64,000 bases of DNA from Candidatus Synoicihabitans palmerolidicus (GCA_020809425.1 JAGGDC010000003.1:186001-250000), one strand, 5' to 3'; shown: positions 9,390-19,646, counted from the stretch's first letter. Notes: generated by a model from the letters alone, not told the origin. A program made the numbers and translations.

Positions 9390-10595
9390 ATGTCCGACCC
9401 CAAACCGTTCATCTTCGTCTGTGGCCCCGACGATTTTCTCGTCGGCCGCCTCGGTCGTGAGCGCTATGATGAGTTGGCTCGCGAAATCGACGAAGAATTC
9501 TCCCGCGAAACTATTAGCGGTGACGCCACCAATGTAGCCGCAGTCGAGGTCGCCATCAACCGCTTCCGCGAGGCCTTGCAAACTATCTCCATGTTCGGCG
9601 GACGCCGCCTCGTCTGGCTCAAAGACGTGAATTTTCTCGCCGATTCCGTCACCGGTCGCGCCGAAAGCACCCTCAAGCAGGTCGAAGAACTGCAACGCCT
9701 GCTCACCACCAACGACCCCGCCAACGTCGCGGTGCTCATCACCGCCGCCCCCATCGATCGCCGCCGCGCCTTCCCAAAGTGGTGTGAAAAAACCGCCGAT
9801 TTCGCCCGCCTGGGCGGAGATGGCGATTCCTCCGCCCTCGCCGGGGTCCTCATGGCTGAGGCCCAAAAACTCGAGGCCTCCATCGAACCCGGTGCCGTCG
9901 AATTGCTTCTCGCCAAAGTCGGCCCCAATACACGGCTCCTCATCGAGGAAATGCGCAAACTCTCCTGCTACACCGAAGGGGGCTCCGCCATCACCGAAGC
10001 TCACGTCGCCGAACTCACCCCCAATGTCGCCGAAGGCGATTTCTTCGAAGCCGCCGAAGCCTTCTTCAGCGGAGATATCCAGTGGACCCTCGGCGCCCTA
10101 CACCGCCATTTTTTCAACGGGGGCGACGCCCGACCCATCATCAGCGCACTGCAGAATCGCAACCGCATCCTCCTGCAAGTCCGCGCCCTCGTTGACGCCG
10201 GCGATGCCCGATTGTGTCCACGTGGGCTCGATGGCCTCAAGGCCGCCGCCGGCACCTACGCCCACCACTTCATCGGCTCGACGGAGAAGAGCGCCTTCAA
10301 CCTCTTCACCCAAAACGCTTGGTACGTCGGCAAACTCGCCGGCGGGGGCAAACTCCCCACCACTCGTCGTCTCATCAACAACCAGCAGGAGTTCCTCTCC
10401 GCCTTCGAAGAAGTCATCCACCGGCCCAATGAACAGGAAGACGTGCTCCGCGACATGGCCGTCCGCTGCCTCGCGGCTTTTAATCAACCGCTCCCTCTGC
10501 GAGTCTCCGTTCCGCCACCCGTGTTCGAAGATTTGCCGTTGGCAGTCCGTCGTGGCGCACTGCACGCTGATCGGATCTCGCCACCGGATACACTA
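9390..10595 (+). CDS. holA: DNA polymerase III delta subunit, 3' end abutting an insertion sequence
   Basis: The delta subunit of the clamp loader opens the sliding clamp. The N-terminal AAA-like domain (FIFVCGPDDFLVGRLG), the ISMFGGRRLVWLKD strand region and the C-terminal collar region (LFTQNAWYVGKLA) are in the family order over about 360 residues. Beyond about residue 367 the sequence is a proline-rich tail with no family match, and the frame runs into the ISNCY element, which supplies the stop at 10641-10643. The conserved body is complete, so the subunit may still work, but the natural C-terminus has probably been replaced by IS-encoded residues. The nearest IS end is at 10596. Confidence 0.88.
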
Positions 10596-12412
10596 GAGCG
10601 TGTCCCACAAGCACAAGAAGTTGGAGAAAAGGAGGTAGCGTAAAAATAAAGAGGCCGACATTGGGAGGATTTCCTGGTTTCGGCATAAAAACGGCGTGTA
10701 TAATTTGGCGTGAACAATACTACCGAAGCCGTCGCCCCGGAAGTTGCCCTGCAAACCTGGCTGCGTCCAGACCTGACTCCGGTCGGACCCAACAAAGATT
10801 ACGCCGCGTTTCGCGATCAACTGGCGGGGTTCGACCAGTTGCTGGCCAACAGTCACTTGGAAGCAATGGCCGTGGACTTTGCCCGGGAAAACTGGCGGGG
10901 CGACGACGTGACCGGGTTGCCGCGACACCTGCAGTTCGCGCGCAAGGCGCGGCGGGTGCAGGTATTGCGCATGATGCTCGGTAAAATCAGCTTGCGTAAA
11001 CTTTCCCTGAGCATCGCCTCCAGCGATCTGTTGGCCGACTTTTGCGGAGCGCGCCGGATCGACGGCATCAAGGGGGTCTCCCAAAGAAAGCGTGCGGGAG
11101 CGTGCGTCCAAATGCTTCACCGCCGGGCAGGTGCGCAGGATGAGCCAAGTCTTTATCGAGATGTGCGGTGAGGCGGACCGGGCGAGCGAACGGGGACTGG
11201 CTGCGGCGCAGCCGATGGATACGTGCCCTGGTGGACTCGACCTGCCTGCAGGCCAACATCCATTTCTCGGTCGACTGGGTGCTCTTTCGCGACCCCCTGC
11301 TCAAGGCGGTGAAACTGCTCCGTGCAGCGGGGTTGCGGGGTCGGATGCCGAACGAGCCGCCAGTCTTTGCCAAGCAGATGAATCGGTGGTGCATCGCGAT
11401 GACCCACAGCCCGACGGCGCCGCGATGCGAAGCGGGCCCGCAAGGGCGTGCTCCGCCAGATGAAACGCCTGCTGCGCACCATCGGCGAGCACGCCCGCCG
11501 CCACCGCGACCACCTCGCCGCCGACTACGCCCGGACCCGCTTCAGTGAGCGCCAGGCCATCCGCATCATTGCGCGCATCGACGCCATGCTCGAGCAACTG
11601 CCGGCCGCGATCAAACAGGCCCACGAACGCATCATCGGCGCGCGACCAGTGCCCAACGCCGAGAAGATCCTCAGCGTCTACGAACCCGACGTGCAGACCG
11701 TGGTCCGGGGCAAGGCGTCCGGCGAGGTCGAGTTTGGCAACACCCTCATGATCAGTGAGAACGTGACGGGGTTGATCACCGATTGGCAGTTGTATCAGGG
11801 AATGGCTCCGGCCGAATGGCGTCAGTTCGACCAGAGCCTCGAGCGCCAGAATCAGTTCGACCTGAGCACCCCGATCAAAGCGGCGAGCACCGACCGAGGC
11901 TTCTCGACCAAACGGCTGTGCCAACGCTTGGCCGAAGCCGACATTTATGACGCCACTTGCCCCCGCCATCCGCAGCTGCTGCAACGGCGCATGCAGGAGC
12001 CGCAGTTCGTGGCACTCCAACATCGCCGGGCTTCGACGGAGGCCCGCATCCCCATCATCAAGCAACGCCAAGGCAAGCGATTGAGTGCCAGAGGCTTCAC
12101 GAATCGCTACCTGACGGTAGCCTGGAGCATCCTCGGGCACAACCTGTGGCTCATCGCCCGACTGCTGGCCGACCAACCACCGCAGGCAGGCCCAAGCCGC
12201 CTAAAACCACCAAGCCTACTCCAACGATGAACAATAAACCGGCTGCCGGAGGTTCCCTCATGGAAACGATCCAGGCCCTGACTGCTGCGACACTGCAATT
12301 TAGCCATTAAATTGCATCTGCGCGCGCCTACATCCGCCATTGGTAGCCGGAAATCCGCTCAAAAATCGGCTTTCCTGCCCCCCTTCCAAAATCAGGGTAA
12401 ATGGGACACGCT
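10596..12412 (+). mobile_element. ISNCY-like insertion sequence, copy 1
   Basis: 1.82 kb element with terminal inverted repeats beginning GAGCGTGTCC at both ends. It is nearly identical to copies at 34640-36288 and 55235-57057. No target duplication is visible: the left flank is holA sequence and the right flank is the interior of an IS30-like element, so the insertion was followed by loss of adjacent DNA. The element is 6 bases shorter than copy 3. Confidence 0.88.
10710..12230 (+). pseudogene. ISNCY-like DDE transposase, frameshifted (copy 1)
   Basis: The N-terminal 153 residues begin at GTG 10710 (MNNTTEAVAPEVALQTWLRP). The frame ends at 11169-11171; the true continuation (KESVRERASKCFTAGQVRRM) is one frame over after the GGGGG run near 11070. 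Further shifts follow near 11220 and 11430. The second half is clean: EFGNTLMISENVTGLITDW, the acidic STDRGFSTKRL and ASTEARIPIIKQ regions and the C-terminal SILGHNLWLIARLL, which match ISNCY-type DDE transposases. As read it cannot make a full-length transposase. Confidence 0.8.
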
Positions 12413-13258
12413 CCACCTACCGCGGCATGGATGCGCAGACTCGCGCTTGCCGTCGGCCCAAGTGCGCCGTGCGCAATAAAGTCGCCGACACGCCCGCCTT
12501 GCGCGACGAGGTGCTGGCCCTGTTTGCCACCGGCGCGCTACGCCCAAGCAAATCGAAGTCGCCTTGAGACGACGTCATGGCCTTGATCTGACCCGACGCG
12601 TGAGCCACGAAACCATCTACGACTTCATCTACGTCCACTCCAAAGGCTCGGTTAAGAAGGAGTTGATCGCTTATTTGCGGCGCAAGAAGCCCCGGCGCAG
12701 TCCCGCCCCCCGCGCCAAGGGCAAGCTCTCGGGCCAGTTGCCGGGCGCGATCAATATCGGCGAGCGACCCGCTGAGGTAGAGCGCCGGGAGGTGCCCGAA
12801 CACTGGGAGGCCGACTTGGTCATGGGTGCGGGCAATCACACCGCCATTTTGGTCATCACCGAACGGGTCTCCCGCTACGTGATGATCGTCCCGTTGGGCG
12901 GCGCCAAAGACGCAATCAGCGTCGCCCACGCTCTCATCCGGGCCTTCAAACGCCTGCCCGCCCACCTGCGCAAGACCCTCACCTACGACAACGGCCGCGA
13001 AATGGCCCAACATGCCGCCTTCTCCCTTGCCACAAAAGTGGCGGTCTACTTCTGCAATCCACACAGCCCTTGGCCGCGCGGTGCGGTCGCGAATATCAAC
13101 GGTCTGATCCGGGAATACTTCCCTAAAGGCATCGACTTTAACACCGTCACCAAAGGCCAAATCGCCCTCGCATCGGGCTCGACGGACAGTCTCCCGCTGA
13201 AGTCTTTCATGCTATTATACAAAAAACTGTGCACTAGCCGCTTGACGCCGCCGTTTCG
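12413..13258 (+). mobile_element. IS30-like element, 5'-truncated remnant (copy A)
   Basis: Sequence shared with the longer copies B (17849-19065) and C (33260-34465), beginning abruptly at the right end of ISNCY copy 1 and ending at the common right end GTGCACTAGCCGCTTGACGC. About 350 bases at the 5' end (IR, promoter and helix-turn-helix coding part) are missing. Confidence 0.85.
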
Positions 13259-13277
13259 ACGGATGATTAAGAAATGA
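12417..13277 (+). pseudogene. IS30-family transposase remnant (copy A)
   Basis: The readable part covers the IS30 catalytic core: first aspartate in HWEADLVMG, second in TYDNGREMAQH, and the GLIREYFPKG block. Exactly 33 residues after the second aspartate, where the DD(33)E glutamate should be, the codon is GCG (Ala) at 13089-13091. The 5' third is missing, there is a frameshift near 12530, and a deletion near 13165 removes the KAEWLL segment present in copy B. It is non-functional. Confidence 0.82.
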
Positions 13278-13292
13278 AGTAAGTTGTGAATT

Positions 13293-13891
13293 CTAAAGGG
13301 TAGTCGTGGTCGTAACCTCGGGAGTCTGCTCGGGCTCAGGGATGATTTCTTCTTCGCCATCGTCGAGCTGTTCCACATTCACGATTTCTTGATCCTTTTG
13401 AGGGGGGGGAATGAGGACCGCATTGACGTCTGCGACAAGTTCTTCTGAAGCGGAGGTACCCAGCACGTCTTGAACTGCGACGGCAGCGGCAGCGACCGCA
13501 GTTTGTTGATCAGCAAATTCTGTTTCTGTATCGTTGGCAGCCCCGGCGGCGGCTACGGCGGTCTCGGCAATAATCTGCTCCACGTCTGCAGTCGGCGCTC
13601 CAAGACTGTTGGACCGTCGACAGTGCTGTAGAGGTGATATCCCGAATGCTTTCAGGAAATTCGGGGATCAGTCGTTGAGCCAAGGCCGGTGCATTTCTCG
13701 GGTCACGGCGCACCGCGGCGGCGAGTAGGGTAGCCAGTTGGCTCGAATCGGCTCGAATAGCTGCGACCATCTCATCAATTTCAGTGGCCGTCAGGACGGT
13801 AGGGGGCGTTTGAGCAAATGCAGGGATTGCCAACGTGCCCATTAAGGCCCAAGGCTACGCCTGGTGTGCGAAGTTTGAGATGTGTTTTCAT
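13293..13891 (-). pseudogene. Secreted acidic/low-complexity protein, frameshifted, unknown
   Basis: From the ATG at 13891 the sequence MKTHLKLRTPGVALGL is followed, after one extra A near 13845, by GTLAIPAFAQTPP, which together form a signal peptide. The mature part is alanine-rich and helical (ATEIDEMVAAIRADSSQLAT). A second shift near 13600 leads into AVAAAAVAVQDVLGTSASEE and an acidic, proline- and threonine-rich tail. No known family is recognised. It lies between two IS elements and may be part of an eroded locus. Confidence 0.5.
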
Positions 13892-14110
13892 TAAGGATTT
13901 GAGCAGTAAGATTTCGGACAAGCAGCGAACGCCTTAAGAAAAGTTTAGCCTAATTGGAGCGTTTTTTAGACCATTCAACAATGAATTTGTTTCATTCAAT
14001 GTTCAATGTTGTTTGGATAAAGTCTAGTCTCGGTCGTTTAAAGACGATTTTTCGACCCACTGCGAGACAGAAATGAAGCGAACAGAGACTCCACTAGCTA
14101 GATCTCCCTA

Positions 14111-15133
14111 GTGTAGTGGGAGTTAATTAGCTATACGATACGAAACAAAAATAGTAGTGCAGGATGGGTGCATGGCCCGCCCTGTTAATCCGCTAATCAT
14201 TGATGCCGCGCAGCATCAAGAGCTTGAACAAATGATCAAACGCCCGACCACGCCGCAACGGGAGGTCAGGCGGGCGCGCATCGTGTTGTTGCGGGCCGAA
14301 GGGAAAAGCCAGGAGACGGTGGCTGCTCAGATCGGAGTGAATCGTCCGGTGGTGGCGAAGTGGGAAAAGCGATTTCGGGAGGCAGGGTTGGCTGGATGGG
14401 CCGAAGCGAGACGTTCGGGCCGGAAGCCGAGTGTGGATGTGGCGATGCGCGCTCAGATCGTCACTGAGGTCACGCAACCCCCGGCCGGGCGCACCCGCTG
14501 GTCCTCCCCACGGCCTTGGTGCTGTGTTGCGACGAGAAAAGCCAGTGCCAGGCGCTTGAGCGCACCCAGCCGGGCCTGCCTTGGGTATCGGGCACATCAA
14601 AACCGCCACCCACGATTACACCCGCCACGGCACGGTCACGCTATTCGCCGCCCTCGGCTATCTGGACGGCAAAATCATGCGACGCACCGCCTCTCGGCAT
14701 ACCCACCGCGAATGGCTCGGTTTCCTCAAGCACATCGATGCGCAGGCACCCGACGGCTTGGTCCTGCATCTGATCATCGACAACTACGCCACCCACAAGC
14801 ACGCCAAAGTGAAGAGCTGGATAAAGTGGCGCCATCAGCGCCATGCCAAAGCCCATGGCCTCGAGCGCATCGCACTGCACTCCAACATCCTCTTCCTGGT
14901 TGAATCTAGTGGAGCGCTTCTTCCAGCGACCTCACCGTCGATTGTATCCGCGATGGCAGCTTCACCAGCGTTCGAGACCTCACCAACGCCATCGAAACCT
15001 ACATGGTCGCACGCGACCTCGAACCCACCCGCTACACTTGGAAGGCCGAAGGCTCCGCCATCCTGGAGAAAATCCACCGCGCCCGCACCGCCGCATCCCT
15101 GCATTCAGTATAGTTCATTAACTCTCAGCACAC
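14111..15133 (+). mobile_element. IS630-like element, internally deleted (copy D)
   Basis: 1.02 kb element bounded by TA dinucleotides (14109-14110 and 15134-15135), as IS630/Tc1 elements duplicate TA. The imperfect terminal repeats are about 28 bp: GTGTAGTGGGAGTTAATTAG at the left against GTGTGCTGAGAGTTAATGAA at the right. It is 95% or so identical by eye to copy E at 41367-42396, and both share the same internal coding deletion. Confidence 0.88.
14172..15113 (+). pseudogene. IS630-family transposase, internal deletion plus frameshifts (copy D)
   Basis: The N-terminal helix-turn-helix (ARPVNPLIIDAAQHQELEQ to GRKPSVDV) is followed by GRTRW, where the family normally continues through some 55 residues of DNA-binding and linker sequence. 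Here it jumps directly to the first catalytic aspartate block ALVLCCDEKSQ. Later blocks are LIIDNYATHKH (second Asp) and SSWLNLVERFF (Glu). Frameshifts occur near 14510, 14585 and 14890. It cannot encode an active enzyme. Confidence 0.82.
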
Positions 15134-15407
15134 TAGTTGGTTTGAGTTATGTCCAATGGCGCAGATGCGGGAAACCCGTTCAAGGGCTTCAGTTGTCGGC
15201 TGACTGCACTGCTATCTGACTGAGGGTCAATGGAATAAAGAGACATGAGAGAGTGGGTTTGATGCACGCGGACTCCGATATTCTCTCTAGATTAGCGTTC
15301 TACGGAATGGTCTTCGCGCCGATGAGACCTCGATCCGATTGAATTGTCGCGTCGAGTTATCGGGGGGGGGGGGGAATTTGGTTGGTGAGAAAAATTCGGC
15401 TTTTCGA
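15134..15407. other. Intergenic stretch with a 13-base G tract
   Basis: No coding region is seen between the IS630 end and the tRNA gene. The notable element is an uninterrupted run of 13 G at 15362-15374, just downstream of the tRNA 3' end on its strand. Such a tract is prone to slippage in replication and in sequencing. Confidence 0.6.
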
Positions 15408-15493
15408 TGGTACCCCGGGCCGGACTCGAACCAGCACGCCCTTACGGGCAAGAAATTTTAAGTCTCCAGTGTCTACCATTCCACCACCGGGGC
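15408..15493 (-). tRNA. tRNA-Leu (anticodon UAA)
   Basis: On the minus strand the sequence folds into a class II cloverleaf of 86 nt with an encoded CCA. The acceptor stem is GCCCCGG/CCGGGGT with a G-U first pair, the anticodon loop is CTTAAAA (anticodon TAA), there is a long variable arm (CTTGCCCGTAAGGGC region), and the T-loop is GGTTCGAGTCC. Confidence 0.95.
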
Positions 15494-15596
15494 ATTCTAC
15501 AGAAGGCACGTTCTGCAAGGGCGGTGGGTTCGTCAATGATGAGGTTAGAAGAAAAGTGACCTTGCAGCGGAGGAAGCCACTGCGCAGGAACAGCGG

Positions 15597-16178
15597 GTGA
15601 AGATTGGTCTTATGGGTGGCAGTTTCGATCCGGTGCACTTTGGGCATCTGGTAGCGGCGCAAGATGCGATGGAGCAATATCGGCTCGATCGACTGGTGCT
15701 AATTCCGGCTGCGCAGGCTCCGATGAAGGCTCATCACGTGCACGCCACCGGGCATGCTCGAGTGGCGATGGTGAAGTCGGCGGTGGATTGGGATAGCCGG
15801 TTTGAGGTTTCGGATTTCGAAGTAAAACGGGGAGGGGTCAGCTACACCGTTGATACGGCGACCTATTTCCGGACGGTATTTCCCGACGATGAACTCTATT
15901 GGATCATGGGAGGTGACCAAGTTTCGAAACTGGGCCAATGGAAGGACATCGAAATTTTGGCTGGGTTGGTGGAGTTCATTTACCTGGAACGGCCCGGGCA
16001 TGCTGCGAGGGAGGCTCCACTGGTTCCGAGCTTGAAGTTAAGGCGATGTAATGGCCATCTGATAGAAATCAGCTCGACTGAGTTGAGGCAGAGGCTGCAT
16101 TTGGGGTTTTCATTGGACTATTTCGTGCCGCACAATGCGATTGAGTATATTCAACAACACCGGTTGTATCGCACTTAA
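15597..16178 (+). CDS. nadD: Nicotinate-nucleotide adenylyltransferase
   Basis: NadD transfers AMP from ATP to nicotinate mononucleotide in NAD synthesis. The 193-residue protein has the nucleotidyltransferase signature GGSFDPVHFGHL (HxGH) at residues 7-18, the WIMGGDQVSKLGQW substrate loop and the C-terminal ISSTELRQRL motif. The start is a GTG at 15597 directly before KIGLMGGSF, the family-typical N-terminus. rsfS follows nine bases downstream, a widely conserved pairing. Confidence 0.95.
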   Translation: MKIGLMGGSFDPVHFGHLVAAQDAMEQYRLDRLVLIPAAQAPMKAHHVHATGHARVAMVKSAVDWDSRFEVSDFEVKRGGVSYTVDTATYFRTVFPDDELYWIMGGDQVSKLGQWKDIEILAGLVEFIYLERPGHAAREAPLVPSLKLRRCNGHLIEISSTELRQRLHLGFSLDYFVPHNAIEYIQQHRLYRT

Positions 16179-16186
16179 TACTTTTC

Positions 16187-16717
16187 ATGCCTGCTTCTTC
16201 CTCCTCCACCGCCGCCTTAGCGACAACTCCCGATCCGCTCGCGCTGGTTACAATGCTGGTCAAAGCTCTCGACGACAAAAAGGCAGGTGATCTGCGCGTT
16301 CTGTCAGTGGGTGAACACTCCTCGATCACGGATTATTTAATATTGGCGTCGGGTCAGGCCAATCCACACTTACGTGCTCTACGGATTCAGTTGGAGCGCG
16401 TTTTGGATGATGCCAACGCGCCGATAGCCGGAGTCGAATCGGGCGAAGACAGTGGTTGGGTCGTGTTTGACGCCTACCAAGTGATGATTCACTTGTTCAT
16501 GCCGGAGCAACGCGAAGTTTACCAATTGGAACAGTTATGGCGCGATGCAGAGGAGTTGGATGTGGCTGTTTTGTTGGCGCCACCGGAGCCCAAACCAAAG
16601 CAGAAAAAAACGGCGACGAAAACCGTTGGTACTAAGAAGACACCAGTGAAAAAGACGGCAGTTACGAAGAAACCGGTCAAAAAGGTGGTCGCGGAAAAGG
16701 TATCGGTTCGAAAATAA
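16187..16717 (+). CDS. rsfS: Ribosomal silencing factor RsfS with basic C-terminal tail
   Basis: RsfS (RsfA/Iojap, DUF143) binds ribosomal protein uL14 and blocks subunit joining in starvation. The domain is at about residues 18-130: VKALDDKKAGDLRVL, ITDYLILASGQ and GWVVFDAYQVMIHLF are the diagnostic blocks. Beyond it lies a lysine/threonine/valine-rich tail of about 45 residues (repeated TKK and VKK units) that the family normally lacks; it resembles nucleic-acid-binding tails. The gene follows nadD in an apparent two-gene operon and converges with the DUF481 gene. Confidence 0.93.
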   Translation: MPASSSSTAALATTPDPLALVTMLVKALDDKKAGDLRVLSVGEHSSITDYLILASGQANPHLRALRIQLERVLDDANAPIAGVESGEDSGWVVFDAYQVMIHLFMPEQREVYQLEQLWRDAEELDVAVLLAPPEPKPKQKKTATKTVGTKKTPVKKTAVTKKPVKKVVAEKVSVRK

Positions 16718-16781
16718 GCCAGTTGAGCCTGGCTCGCGGAGGTCGGTATCGACGCACTAGAAACCATAGCCGATGGAGCTG

Positions 16782-17790
16782 CTAAATCGTTGGTCGGCCG
16801 AGAGCGTCCTCGGGCACCACGACGTTATCGAATTCGTATTCGAAGCGCAAGTTCAGTGAGATATGTTTGGTGACCTTGCCTTGGAGTGCGATATCGAAGC
16901 GAACCTTGTAGTTCGACTCGCCCGTTTTGGTTACGGAGGGCTGATTGTTTACGGTGACGAACTTTGAACCACTATAGGGTGAGTATTGGGCCACGGCATT
17001 TTGGGTGAATTTGAGACGCTCGCTGATTTGGTAGGAGTAGTCTTGGAAGATTTCAACGAGGGTGAAAAATCCTGCCTCGGTCAAATTGGTATCTCGGTAC
17101 TGCCCGGTCAGCCCTGCGCCGACGTTCACGACGTGGTCGTCGTTGTTAAGAAGGCGGATTCCTGCGCCGATGTTTTGCTCCCAGTTGCTGTTAATGTCCT
17201 TAAGTTCGTCACGGTGAGTAGCTCGTGGCCGATTGAACGAACGTGCGTTCGCCCAGTTCGCGTCTCCAACGGAAGCTGCTGTCGTAGCGATTATTGTTAA
17301 TTTTCCATTCCTGTTCGCCGTAAAGAAGGCGGGCGTTGGCGGTGAAAGCGTTGTCCTTCAGTTTACGATTGGCGGATGCTCGGAAATCAAAATTGGTAGA
17401 GTCGCGTCGGCCGTCTTGTTGGCGAAATCCAAATTCCCCCTGGCCGCTCCAGGGCTTTGGTGAATCTTTGTTTTGGTTTTGGTTTTTGTGAACTGAGGCA
17501 ATTTTTTCTTCAGGCACTGAAGCCGGTTTGGGGCTAACCTCGGCGGGGGTTACGGACGCCGGATCGATCGGGTCTCGGATCAATTTCACCTCTTTGGGAT
17601 TCACTTGAATTTCGCCGAAATTGTGGGTTCTGAAAATCAAGTTGGATTCGGTTCGACTCACCAAGTCGCCCCGCACGACGTCTCCGTTGGGAAAGTGCAA
17701 TTCATCGGCCGCAGCGCTACAAACTAGGGCGATGAGACCGCAAAAGAGGAAACCACGTGGATAAAAATTTGGGTAGACTGGGAATGCCAT
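16782..17790 (-). pseudogene. DUF481-family outer-membrane beta-barrel protein, frameshifted
   Basis: The signal peptide (MAFPVYPNFYPRGFLFCGLI) is followed by a short beta domain (FPNGDVVRGDLVSRTESNLI), a proline-rich linker and a barrel-forming DUF481 region with alternating aromatic strands (ANARLLYGEQEWKINNNRYD). One frameshift near 17215 separates it from the remaining strands, which end in LRFEYEFDNVVVPED. The start at 17790 is chosen for the signal peptide; the longer frame begins inside the IS30 boundary. IS30 copy B ends only about 55 bp upstream, so the original promoter is probably lost. Confidence 0.72.
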
Positions 17791-17848
17791 ATTGGAACTA
17801 GACGGAGAGAATCCGGGAATTTCGGACCCCTCAATTGCGGAATTGGGC

Positions 17849-19065
17849 GGCGTCAAGCGGCTAGTGCACAGTCCTTTTGTATAATAGCATGAAAGACTTC
17901 AACGGGAGACTGTCCGTCGAGCCCGATGCGAGGGAGATTATGGAGTAGCCACTCCGCTTTGGCGATTTGGCCTTTGGTGACGGTGTTAAAATCGATGCCT
18001 TTAGGGAAGTATTCCCGGATCAGACCGTTGATATTCGCGACCGCACCGCGCTGCCAAGGGCTGTGTGGATTGCAAAAGTGGACCGCCACTTTTGTGGCAA
18101 GGGAGAAGGCGGCATGTTGGGCCATTTCGCGGCCGTTGTCGTAGGTGAGGGTCTTGCGCAAGTGGGCGGGCAGGCGTTTAAAGGCCCGGATGAGAGCGCG
18201 GGCGACGCTGATCGCGTCTTTGGCGCCGCCCAACGGGACGATCATCACGTAGCGGGAGACCCGTTCGGTGATGACCAAAATGGCGGTGCGATTGCCCGCA
18301 CCCATGACCAAGTCGGCCTCCCAGTGTCCGGGCACCTCCCGGCGCTCCACCTCAGCGGGTCGCTCGCCGATATTGATCGCGCCCGGCAACTGGCCCGAGA
18401 GCTTGCCCTTGGCGCGGGGGGGCGGGACTGCGCCGAGGCTTCTTGCGCCGCAAATAAGCGATCAACTCCTTCTTAACCGAGCCTTTGGAGTGGACGTAGA
18501 TGAAGTCGTAGATAGTTTCGTGGCTCACGCGTCGGGTCAGATCAGGGCCATAACGTCGTCTCAAGGCGACTTCGATTTGCTTGGGCGTAGCGCGGTGGCA
18601 AACAGGGCCAGCACCTCGTCGCGCAAGGCGGGCGTATCGGCAACTTTGTTGCGCACGGCGCACTTGGGCCGACGGCAAGCGCGAGTCTGCGCATCCATGC
18701 CGCTGTAGCTGGAGCGCCCGCCGTTTGGAGCGCCCGCCGTTGCGGGTGCTCTCGCGATTGACCACCGAGGCGTCGCGGCCGAGGGCGGCGGCAAGCTGAG
18801 CGCCGCTTTTGCCCTGGACCCTGGGCCAAACCGGCATGAATCGCCTCGCGTTCCTTGGCGGTGATGCGCCGTTGTATTTTTGCCACCACTCCAAATCCTC
18901 TCTCTGGCTTGTGTATAGCTGCTCACCGCTCCCTTCCTGCGGCCTGCCGCAACCTCAATCCCGCCAATCATCAATCCCAATATCAAACGTATCGTATTCA
19001 TTATAGTGCATTAGGAGAAAGGGAACCACTCCCTCTCAGCCTGTGCACTCAGGGTTGGACTGCGG
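17849..19065 (-). mobile_element. IS30-like element, longest copy (copy B)
   Basis: About 1.2 kb. The right end of the element (at 17849) is GGCGTCAAGCGGCTAGTGCA, shared with copies A and C. The left end, near 19065, carries CTGAGTGCAC and the string AGTGGTTCCCTTTCTCCTAA, shared with copy C. The exact left boundary is uncertain because copies B and C stay alike for about 24 bases outside the inner repeat. Confidence 0.82.
17853..18889 (-). pseudogene. IS30-family transposase, frameshifted (copy B)
   Basis: The start is at 18889 (MVAKIQRRITAKEREAIHAG). The helix-turn-helix continues in other frames (AQLAAALGRDASVVNRE), and the catalytic core from HWEADLVMG to the end (FHAIIQKDCALAA) is in one clean frame. 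The second Asp is in TYDNGREMAQH. The position of the catalytic Glu is Ala (codon at 18036-18038), as in copies A and C. Frameshifts lie near 18820, 18715, 18590 and 18420. Confidence 0.82.
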
Positions 19066-19327
19066 CCACTCTGCTCCTTTGGCAATCGACCACGCCGGAA
19101 GACCATTCCTTGTGGCGCGATACCTCGTATCTGCTTTCTCCCAACGAAAGAGCCGCCCGCGCCCGTTTCCTATGTCGTGAGTTTTCGCAACGCTTTCTCT
19201 GCGGTCGCGGCTTCCTTCGCACCGTGCTCGCGCTATTTGATAGCCCACCGATTTCGTTGGCTGGCAATACGAACCGCCCGTCGATCCGCTCCTCACTTTC
19301 TATCGCCCGTAGAATCGCCAAGAGGCG
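19040..19327 (+). pseudogene. Phosphopantetheinyl-transferase-like N-terminal remnant
   Basis: One open stretch reads GWTAATLLLWQSTTPEDHSL, then LLSPNERAARARFL and RFLCGRGFLRTVLALF. This order (Trp-rich start, L-x-x-x-E-x-x-R-A, then the R-x-R-x-x-L-R helix) is that of the N-terminal half of 4'-phosphopantetheinyl transferases, which activate carrier proteins of polyketide or fatty acid synthases. The metal-binding and catalytic WxxKEA half is not found downstream. The 5' side abuts IS30 copy B. Identification is tentative. Confidence 0.45.
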
Positions 19328-19646
19328 TTGAGCAAGGCCCATCGCACCGGGATCACTATCCGCCCTGCCCGGTTCGCCGTGCCTCTCGACCGCCCCCGCC
19401 CCGTGAGCGTCCGCCCGATGCGACTTCGAAGGCACTTTATAATTTGACAGCGATTGGCACGCAGAATCCCATCCAGCTTACTACAGCGTGATTTCATCTC
19501 CCCAGACTTCATCGCTCCGCCATCTATCGCGGCATCGTCTCCCCCACCGCAGCACCCGTCACCACTACCCCAGGGACCAGTTTTAGGCTGCCGCCAAACT
19601 GCAAGTTGGACCGTGCTGAAATTCTCTTTCCTCCCGTCTCAAAACC
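19328..19646. other. Unassigned stretch, probably eroded coding sequence
   Basis: No intact gene or RNA is recognised. Base composition is like neighbouring coding DNA, and short open segments occur in all forward frames, consistent with the decayed rest of the transferase-like gene. Confidence 0.4.

Noticed and set aside
9348..10004. Minus-strand glycine-rich open frames opposite holA
   Set aside because: Composition is the mirror of holA codons; holA has clear family motifs in the opposite strand.
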